Source of the DNA: Streptomyces sp. NBRC 110611
Lineage (GTDB): Bacteria; Actinomycetota; Actinomycetes; Streptomycetales; Streptomycetaceae
DNA length: 39,587 nt
Reading direction: 5' to 3'
NCBI RefSeq assembly: GCF_001590865.1
Contig: NZ_BBUY01000006.1
Span: forward strand, 990-40,576
Shown here in pieces: positions 31,112 through 36,878 of the stretch. The position numbers and the translations under genes were made by a program. Positions within the stretch are counted from its first letter, which is position 1. The number at the start of each line of letters is the position of its first letter. Below the pieces are notes generated by a model. That model saw only the letters and a list, made by a program, of their open reading frames with translations, made no database searches and was not told the DNA's origin.

Positions 31112-32023
31112 ATGCGCGCCCAGTTCGTCCTGTCGGAGATCGGCGTCGGTCTCCGCCGAAACCTCACGATGTCGGTCGCCGTCATCGTCTCCGTAGCCCT
31201 CTCCCTGAGCCTGTTCGGCGCCTCGCTGCTGATGCGCGACCAGGTCAGCACGATGAAGGGCTACTGGTACGACAAGGTCAACGTCTCCATCTTCTTCTGC
31301 AACAAGAACGACTCCGTCACCGGCGGCCCGTGCGCCAGGGGCGCGGCCACCCAGCAGCAGAGGGACGACATCAAGGCCGAGCTGAACAGTCTGCCGCTCG
31401 TCCAGAGCGTGACGTACGAGTCCAGCGACCAGGCCTACAAGCACTACAAGGAGCAGTTCGGCGGCACACCGGTCGCCGGTCTGGTGACCCCCGACCAGCT
31501 GCCGGACTCCTTCCGCGTCAAGCTCAAGGACCCGACGAAGTTCAAGGTCATCAAGTCGGCGTTCTCCGAACGGCCCGGTGTACAGGAGGTGCAGGACCAA
31601 CGGGACACCGTCGAGCCGCTGTTCAACCTCCTCACCACCATGAACTGGGCTGCCGTCGGCATCATGTCGCTGATGTTGGTGGTCGCGCTGTTGCTGATCG
31701 TCAACACCGTGCGGGTGTCGGCGTTCAGCCGTCGGCGGGAGACCGGGATCATGCGGCTGGTGGGGGCGTCGAGCTTCTACATCCAGATGCCGTTCATCCT
31801 GGAGGCCGCGATCGCGGGCCTGCTCGGCGCGGCCTTCGCCGGTGTGCAGATCGTCGCCGGCAAGTACTTCCTCATCGACAACTGGCTGGCGAAGAAGACC
31901 CCGGTGATCAACTTCATCGGCTGGGACTCGGTGGTGGCGGTGCTCCCGCTGGTCCTCCTGATCGGTCTGCTGATGCCCTCGCTCGCCGCGTTCTTCGCGC
32001 TGCGCAAGTACCTCAAGGTGTGA
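31112..32023 (+). CDS. ftsX: Cell division membrane protein FtsX
   Basis: 303 aa, ATG at 31112 with AAAGGA four bases upstream, nine bases after ftsE. Helix 1 (~20-41) follows a short cytoplasmic tail. The extracytoplasmic domain (~42-165) has Cys63 and Cys74 (FFCNKN, GGPCARG), the disulfide pair usual in actinobacterial FtsX. Three C-terminal helices follow, with the FtsX-family core FSRRRETGIMRLVGAS between the first two. It transmits ATP hydrolysis by FtsE to a cell wall hydrolase outside the membrane. A perfect hairpin terminator follows. Confidence 0.97.
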   Translation: MRAQFVLSEIGVGLRRNLTMSVAVIVSVALSLSLFGASLLMRDQVSTMKGYWYDKVNVSIFFCNKNDSVTGGPCARGAATQQQRDDIKAELNSLPLVQSVTYESSDQAYKHYKEQFGGTPVAGLVTPDQLPDSFRVKLKDPTKFKVIKSAFSERPGVQEVQDQRDTVEPLFNLLTTMNWAAVGIMSLMLVVALLLIVNTVRVSAFSRRRETGIMRLVGASSFYIQMPFILEAAIAGLLGAAFAGVQIVAGKYFLIDNWLAKKTPVINFIGWDSVVAVLPLVLLIGLLMPSLAAFFALRKYLKV

Positions 32024-32033
32024 CCTCTGTCGA

Positions 32034-32070
32034 GGGGCGCCGTACGGCAACTCGCCGTACGGCGCCCCTT
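32034..32070 (+). terminator. Terminator of ftsEX
   Basis: GGGGCGCCGTACGG (32034-32047) pairs perfectly with CCGTACGGCGCCCC (32055-32068) around a seven-base loop, followed by TT. It separates ftsEX from the protease promoter. Confidence 0.85.
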
Positions 32071-32077
32071 CGTCCCC

Positions 32078-32083
32078 TAGACT
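32078..32083 (+). promoter_or_regulatory. -10 box of the S41 protease gene
   Basis: TAGACT, seven bases before the ATG at 32091. The transcript is predicted to be leaderless or nearly so. It starts only ten bases after the ftsX terminator stem. Confidence 0.5.
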
Positions 32084-32090
32084 CACCGGC

Positions 32091-33305
32091 ATGTCGGGCC
32101 CGTGTTCGTACGACCGGCCCCGCCGCATGCGCCGCGGGGCGGCCCTGACGTTGTTCCTCACCGGTGTGCTCGCCGCCGGCACGGTGACCGGCACATGGGG
32201 GGACGCCGCGGAGGGCGCCGCGGGACGGAACGCCCCGGACCGCGCCGGGCTCGGCGCGCACGCCCCCCTGCCGCGCGCCCTCGCGGACCGCGCGACCGTC
32301 GAGCGGGCCGCCTCCGAAGCCCTCGCGGACGGGAAGTCCGGTGCGCAGGCCGCCGCCGAGGTCGTCAGCCGCAGCGGCGACCGCTGGTCGGCGGTCTACA
32401 CACCGGGCGAGTTCGAGGATTTCCAGCAGCAGTTGGACGGCACGTACGTCGGCGTCGGCCTGTGGGTACGGCAGACGGACGGCGGCCGGATCGAGGTGTC
32501 CCGGGTCCAGTCCGGCAGCCCCGCCGCACGGGCCGGAATCGCCGCGGGGGACCGGCTGCACGCCATCGACGGCCTGGCCGCCCAGGGGCGCCCGGTCACC
32601 GACATCGTCGCCCGGCTGCGCGGCAGCGCCCCGCACGGTTCCCGGGCCGCCGGCCCCGGCACGCCCGTACGGCTGGACCTCCAGCGCGGCACCCGCCGCT
32701 GGAGCGCGACCCTGCACCGCACCCGGCTGCACACCCGGAACGTCACCGTCAGCCGGCCGGCCGGCGCCGGCGGCCCGACCCGCGTCAGGGTCGGCTCGTT
32801 CGCCAAGGGCACCGGCGACGCGGTCCGCCGGGCGGTCCGCCGGGCCCTGCGCGCGGACGGCCTCGTGCTCGACCTGCGCGGCAACACCGGCGGTCTGGTC
32901 ACCGAGTCCGTCGCCACCGCCTCGGTCTTCCTCGACGGCGGCCTGGTCGCCACCTACGACGTACGCGGTGACGAGCGCGCCCTGTACGCGGAGCGGGGCG
33001 GCAACACCCGCCTCCCCCTCGTCGTCCTCGTCGACGGCGGCACGATGAGCGCCGCCGAGCTGCTGGCCGGCGCCCTGCAGGACCGCGGCCGGGCGGTCCT
33101 GGTGGGCTCCCCGACCTTCGGCAAGGGCTCGGTGCAGATGCCCAGCCGGCTCCCGGACGGCTCGGTCGCCGAGCTGACCGTCGGCCACTACCGCACCCCC
33201 TCCGGGCGGACCGTCGACGGTACCGGGATCGCCCCCGACCTCGCGGCGGACCAGGGGATCCTGGAGCGGGCCGAGACGGTGCTCAGCGGCTTGGGCGAGT
33301 CGTAA
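32091..33305 (+). CDS. S41 family C-terminal processing peptidase
   Basis: 404 aa, ATG at 32091. An Arg-rich start and a hydrophobic stretch (~18-38) give a signal anchor. Residues ~115-200 form a PDZ domain (TYVGVGLWVRQTDGGRIEVS, SPAARAGIAAGDRLHAIDG). The catalytic core has LVLDLRGNTGGLV, the nucleophile Ser320 in GGTMSAAELLAG and the general base Lys345 in PTFGKGSVQ; their 25-residue spacing equals that of the Ser/Lys dyad of E. coli Tsp. The end (YRTPSGRTVDGTGIAPD) is typical. It acts outside the membrane on protein C-termini. Its place between ftsX and smpB is conserved in streptomycetes; smpB follows 47 bases downstream, probably co-transcribed. Confidence 0.95.
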   Translation: MSGPCSYDRPRRMRRGAALTLFLTGVLAAGTVTGTWGDAAEGAAGRNAPDRAGLGAHAPLPRALADRATVERAASEALADGKSGAQAAAEVVSRSGDRWSAVYTPGEFEDFQQQLDGTYVGVGLWVRQTDGGRIEVSRVQSGSPAARAGIAAGDRLHAIDGLAAQGRPVTDIVARLRGSAPHGSRAAGPGTPVRLDLQRGTRRWSATLHRTRLHTRNVTVSRPAGAGGPTRVRVGSFAKGTGDAVRRAVRRALRADGLVLDLRGNTGGLVTESVATASVFLDGGLVATYDVRGDERALYAERGGNTRLPLVVLVDGGTMSAAELLAGALQDRGRAVLVGSPTFGKGSVQMPSRLPDGSVAELTVGHYRTPSGRTVDGTGIAPDLAADQGILERAETVLSGLGES

Positions 33306-33352
33306 AACGACTTTCCGCGCACCCCGTCCGTGGTGCGAAAATGGACGGCACT

Positions 33353-33907
33353 ATGAGCAAGGGAATGTACGTACCCAAGGAGTCCCAGCCCCGGCAGGGC
33401 GGCGGAGCCGCCAAGGCCAGGGACGGTGAGAAGGGCGGCAAGCGCAAGATCGTCGCCCAGAACAAGAAGGCCCGGCACGACTACGCCGTCATCGACACCT
33501 ATGAGGCGGGCCTGGTGCTGATGGGCACCGAGGTCAAGTCGCTGCGTGAGGGGCGTACGTCGCTGACCGACGGCTTCGTCCAGATCGACGGGGGAGAGGC
33601 GTGGCTGCACAACGCCCACATCCCCGAGTATCACCAGGGCAGCTGGACCAACCACTCCGCGCGCCGCAAGCGCAAGCTGCTCCTGCACCGCGAGGAGATC
33701 GACAAGCTGGAGGCGAAGTCCCAGGAGACGGGTCACACGATCGTGCCCCTCGCCCTGTACTTCAAGGACGGCCGGGCGAAGGCCGAGATCGCGCTCGCGC
33801 GGGGCAAGAAGGAGTACGACAAGCGTCAGACCCTGCGGGAGAAGCAGGACCGGCGGGAGTCGGACCGGGCCATCGCGGCGGCGAAGCGGCGGCAGCGCGG
33901 CGTCTGA
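33353..33907 (+). CDS. smpB: SsrA-binding protein SmpB
   Basis: 184 aa from ATG at 33353; ATG 33341 and ATG 33365 (MYVPKE) are in-frame alternatives and the ribosome site is weak for all. An unstructured Lys/Gly tail precedes the OB-fold core: RKIVAQNKKARHDYAVIDTY, GLVLMGTEVKSLREGRTSL, EAWLHNAHIPEYHQG, HSARRKRKLLLHREEIDKL and the basic C-terminus KKEYDKRQTLREKQDRRESD. SmpB binds tmRNA and carries it into stalled ribosomes. The tmRNA gene itself follows 95 bases downstream. Confidence 0.97.
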   Translation: MSKGMYVPKESQPRQGGGAAKARDGEKGGKRKIVAQNKKARHDYAVIDTYEAGLVLMGTEVKSLREGRTSLTDGFVQIDGGEAWLHNAHIPEYHQGSWTNHSARRKRKLLLHREEIDKLEAKSQETGHTIVPLALYFKDGRAKAEIALARGKKEYDKRQTLREKQDRRESDRAIAAAKRRQRGV

Positions 33908-33935
33908 CGGGCGGGGAATATAGTGGCACCGGCGT

Positions 33936-33964
33936 GCGTTGGTCACGTACGATGGCACCAACGC
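33936..33964. promoter_or_regulatory. Inverted repeat and possible promoter before ssrA
   Basis: GCGTTGGT (33936-33943) and ACCAACGC (33957-33964) form an eight-base perfect stem. TACGAT (33948-33953), a possible ssrA -10 box, lies in the loop. It may be the smpB terminator, an operator, or both. TATAGT (33919-33924) is another -10-like box. Confidence 0.4.
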
Positions 33965-34002
33965 CGGACGAACCCCCGGTGTGCGCATTGAAAAATAAAC
34001 AT

Positions 34003-34368
34003 GGGGATGATCGGTTTCGACAGCGGCTGTTGAAGCAGGGGAAGCGTGTCGAGGAAGCGGCAATGATCTCGTAAACCATATGTCGCAAAAAATAATCGCC
34101 AACACCAAGCGCGATTCCTTCGCCCTCGCTGCCTAAGTAGCGACTTGCGAAGTGTCAGCCCGGGGCTGTTCCCGACCCGGATCCTGGCATCAGCTAGGGG
34201 ACTAAACCTTGATCCCGGTCACGGGGTGAAAAGGGAAATCAAACAGTGACTGGGCCCGTCGGCGACTTGTTCGCGTGATCGCCGGGGCCGAGAAAATCGC
34301 AGCGGACTGCACACGGAGAAGCCCTGATTCTGCACCGTTGGACGCGGGTTCGATTCCCGCCATCTCCA
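34003..34368 (+). ncRNA. ssrA: Transfer-messenger RNA
   Basis: The 5' end GGGGATGATCGGTTTCGACA and the 3' end GGACGCGGGTTCGATTCCCG-CCATCTCCA form the alanyl-tRNA-like part: acceptor GGGGATG pairs with CATCTCC, and GGGTTCGATTCCC is the T arm. CCA is not encoded (the next bases are CT) and must be added. Inside, the tag frame runs from GCC 34098 to TAA 34136. Pseudoknot-rich sequence surrounds it. With SmpB it frees stalled ribosomes and tags the unfinished protein for degradation. Length ~366 bases is normal. Confidence 0.96.
34098..34136 (+). other. tmRNA tag-peptide reading frame
   Basis: GCC AAC ACC AAG CGC GAT ... GCT GCC TAA gives ANTKRDSFALAA, with the usual ALAA degradation signal. The resume codon is taken as GCC 34098; upstream GCA frames do not give a sensible tag. 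Confidence 0.9.
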
Positions 34369-34380
34369 CTCATCCCATGT

Positions 34381-34421
34381 AAAGCAGCGCCCCCGTGAGG
34401 ACCTCACGGGGGCGCTGCTTT
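34381..34421. terminator. Bidirectional terminator between ssrA and the MFS gene
   Basis: A 20-base perfect inverted repeat, AAAGCAGCGCCCCCGTGAGG (34381-34400) and its complement (34402-34421). It ends in T runs on both strands, so it can stop ssrA and the convergent MFS gene. Confidence 0.95.
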
Positions 34422-34425
34422 GTGT

Positions 34426-35769
34426 TCACCGGTTGTGACGAGCCGAGTATGCGACGGCGAAGGCGAGTGCGGCCGCCACCGCGGGGACCCCGTACGCGGC
34501 CGCCGGCCCGGTCAGGTGGTCCACGGCCCAGCCTCCGGCCGCCGAGCCGCCCGCGATACCGCCCAGGAGGGCCGTGACGGCGAGTGCCATCCCTTCGTTC
34601 AGCCGGGCGGCCGGGATGGGGGTCTCCCCGCTCGAGCGAAGCCGAGAGTGGGGGAAGGACTGGAGCAGGCCCATACCGGTGACCATGGTCGGCGCGGTGG
34701 CCATCCCGGCCGCCAGGAGGGCGACCGCCAGTACCGCGGGGCTTCCGGTGGACGCGGCGAGCAGCGGCAGCACCATCAGGGCGGTCATCGCCCCCACGCA
34801 GACGAGGAAGCGGTGCCCGGCCCCGGCGGCCGGCCGCAGCAGGCCGTAGAGCAGCCCGGCCGCGCACGACCCGGCCGCCTGGAGGGCCAGCAGGCCGCCC
34901 GCGGCGGGGCGGATGCCCTGGTCGTCGGCGTAGGCGACGGTCACCACCTCCAGGGAGCCGAAGATCGCGCCGGTGGCGAGGAAGGTGAGCAGGAGGGGCG
35001 CGAGGCCGGGGAGGCGCAGCGAGGCGGCGCCCCGCTCCTGGTCCGTCGGGCCCTGCCCGGTGTCCGGCGGCCGGGCGGCCACCGGTGGTTCGGTGCGGCG
35101 CTGCGCGGCGAAGAGCAGGACCCCGGCCAGCAGCAGTGCCGCCGCCACCGCCGTCCCCGCCTCCGGGAAGAGGGTGGTGCACAGCAGGGTGGCGAGTACC
35201 GGCCCGAGCATGAAGCACAGTTCGTCCGCGGCCTGTTCGAAGGCGTTGGCGGTGTGGCGGCCGGCCGGATCGTCGCGGAGGAGGTGCGCCCAGCGGGCGC
35301 GGGACATCCCACCGGTGTTGGGGGTGGTGGCGGTCGCGGCGTACGAGGCGAAGAGGGTCCAGTCGGGTGCGCCGTAGTGGACGCACAGCAGCAGGGAGAG
35401 CGACCCGAGGACGGCGAGCACGGTGGCCGGGACCGCGATCCGGGCCTGGCCGTGGCGGTCGATCAGCCGGGCGGTCCACGGTCCGGCCAGCGCCGTCGCC
35501 GCCAGTCCGGTCGCGGTCACCGCCCCGGCCAGCGCGTACGAGCCCCGGGAGCCGGCGATCATCAGTACCGCGCTCACGCTGAGCATCCCCATGGGGAGGC
35601 GGGCCAGCAGATTCGCGGCGGTGAACGCGCGGGTGCCGGGGATGGCGAAGAGCCGGCGGTACGGGGCGAGCGGCCCGGACCGGGCCGGGCGGCGCGGGGC
35701 GGCCGGGCGTACGGGCGGGGAGGCCGCCGGCCGGGAGGTCACCGGTCGGGAGGCGAGGAAGAGGATCAT
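34426..35769 (-). CDS. Major facilitator superfamily transporter
   Basis: 447 aa, ATG at 35769 (MILFLASRPV). A Pro/Arg-rich tail of ~40 residues precedes 12 hydrophobic segments. The loop DRHGQARIAVPATVL after helix 2 and 3 matches the MFS A-like motif, and YRRLFAIPGTRAFTAANLLA is the usual start of the sugar-efflux/multidrug-like MFS_1 group (PF07690). Between late helices the segment FPHSRLRSSGETPIPAARL is coded by a copy of a palindromic repeat; it falls in a loop and keeps the frame. It is divergent from a LysR gene, which probably regulates it. Substrate unknown. Confidence 0.87.
   Translation of the reverse strand: MILFLASRPVTSRPAASPPVRPAAPRRPARSGPLAPYRRLFAIPGTRAFTAANLLARLPMGMLSVSAVLMIAGSRGSYALAGAVTATGLAATALAGPWTARLIDRHGQARIAVPATVLAVLGSLSLLLCVHYGAPDWTLFASYAATATTPNTGGMSRARWAHLLRDDPAGRHTANAFEQAADELCFMLGPVLATLLCTTLFPEAGTAVAAALLLAGVLLFAAQRRTEPPVAARPPDTGQGPTDQERGAASLRLPGLAPLLLTFLATGAIFGSLEVVTVAYADDQGIRPAAGGLLALQAAGSCAAGLLYGLLRPAAGAGHRFLVCVGAMTALMVLPLLAASTGSPAVLAVALLAAGMATAPTMVTGMGLLQSFPHSRLRSSGETPIPAARLNEGMALAVTALLGGIAGGSAAGGWAVDHLTGPAAAYGVPAVAAALAFAVAYSARHNR
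34618..34655. repeat. Palindromic element copy 3, inside the MFS gene
   Basis: GGGGGTCTCCCCGCTCGAGC, then GAAGCCGAGAGTGGGGGA. The ends are complementary (TCTCCCC with GGGGGA) and the middle GCTCGAGC is a palindrome. It encodes HSRLRSSGETPI on the minus strand. Confidence 0.75.
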
Positions 35770-35832
35770 GCCACTACGGTCGCGGCAGGCCCGGCCACCG
35801 GTCCAACACCTGATCAGCGGCCATTCACGCAC

Positions 35833-35843
35833 TGACGATGTCA
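35833..35843. promoter_or_regulatory. Candidate LysR binding site
   Basis: TGAC-GAT-GTCA is a perfect palindrome with a three-base centre in the 122-base gap between the divergent MFS and LysR genes. LysR proteins favour T-N11-A dyads in this place. Confidence 0.4.
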
Positions 35844-35891
35844 ATGCGGGGCGGCGGTGGAGGCGGCGCGCGGGACCGGGATGATGGCCCG

Positions 35892-36878
35892 ATGCCGTCC
35901 GATACCGATCCGCGTCTGCTCCGCGCGTTCGCCGCCGCTGCCGAGGAGCTGCACTTCACCCGCGCCGCCGCCCGGCTGTACATCGCCCAGCAGGCGCTGA
36001 GCCGCGACATCCGGCGGCTGGAACGGGAGTTGGGCACCACGCTCTTCGTACGGACCACCCGCCAGGTCACGCTGACTCCGGACGGCGAGCGGCTGCTGCC
36101 GTACGCCCGGCGGGTGCTGGCCGCGCACGAGGAGCTGGCCGCGGCCTTCCGGCCGGCCCCCGAGCGGCCGCTGCTGGTCGACGTCGGTGCTCCGGTCGGC
36201 ACCGCGCACCGGGTGCTGACGGAGGCCCGCGGCCGGGTGCCGGACAGCTGTGAGCTGGTCGCCCGCTTCCACACCGGGCTAACCGGTGCGGCGGCCGAGC
36301 TGGCGGCCGGGCGGCTCGATGTCTCCTTCGGCCGGTATGCGGGCCTGCCGCCCGCCGTCCGGGCCGGCCTCGACCACCAGCCGGTCCGGCTGGAGCCGAT
36401 GGCGGTGCTGCTGGCCGAGGACCATCCGCTGGCCGCCCGGTCCGCCGTCCCGCTGGCGGCGCTGGCCGGTGAGACGCTCTACGCGGGTGCCGGGAACGCG
36501 CGGACGGCGGAGTGGACGGAGCTGGCGGCGCGGCTGTTCGCGGGGCGCGGGATCGCGATGGCCGAACCGTTCCCGGAGATCGACGGTGCGCAGGAGTTCG
36601 TACGGGTGGTGCGGAAGCGGGGGTGGTCGGTGCTGGCGAGTGTGGAGTTCATCGAGGTCCCCGGGATGGTGCTGCGGCCCGTCGTGGACCCCGTACCGCT
36701 GTCGCCGGTGTCCATGGTGTGGCGGCGCGGACTGCGCCATCCCGGACTGGGCGCCCTGCGGTCGGTGGCCCGGGAACTCACCCGTGAGGGCGGCTGGTTG
36801 ACCCTCCCCGAGGGCGGGTGGCTGCCGCCGGAGGACGCCCGCGCGATGGGGGTGTCCGGGCGGGACGTCCGGCCCTAG
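35892..36878 (+). CDS. LysR family transcriptional regulator
   Basis: 328 aa, ATG at 35892. Winged helix at ~6-65: LLRAFAAAAEELHFTRAAAR, LYIAQQALSRDIRRLERELG, TTLFVRTTRQVTLTPDGERL, a very regular LysR N-terminus. The effector domain (~90-300) has the LELVxRF-like entry and HPLAARSAVPLAALAGET. It is divergent from the MFS exporter, the classical layout for a LysR regulator of an efflux or uptake gene. Its last codon overlaps, tail to tail, the stop codon of the cyclase-like gene (36875-36878). Confidence 0.93.
   Translation: MPSDTDPRLLRAFAAAAEELHFTRAAARLYIAQQALSRDIRRLERELGTTLFVRTTRQVTLTPDGERLLPYARRVLAAHEELAAAFRPAPERPLLVDVGAPVGTAHRVLTEARGRVPDSCELVARFHTGLTGAAAELAAGRLDVSFGRYAGLPPAVRAGLDHQPVRLEPMAVLLAEDHPLAARSAVPLAALAGETLYAGAGNARTAEWTELAARLFAGRGIAMAEPFPEIDGAQEFVRVVRKRGWSVLASVEFIEVPGMVLRPVVDPVPLSPVSMVWRRGLRHPGLGALRSVARELTREGGWLTLPEGGWLPPEDARAMGVSGRDVRP

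Noticed and set aside
34369..34371. Encoded CCA end of tmRNA
   Set aside because: The bases after the discriminator A are CTC, so CCA is not genome-encoded here.
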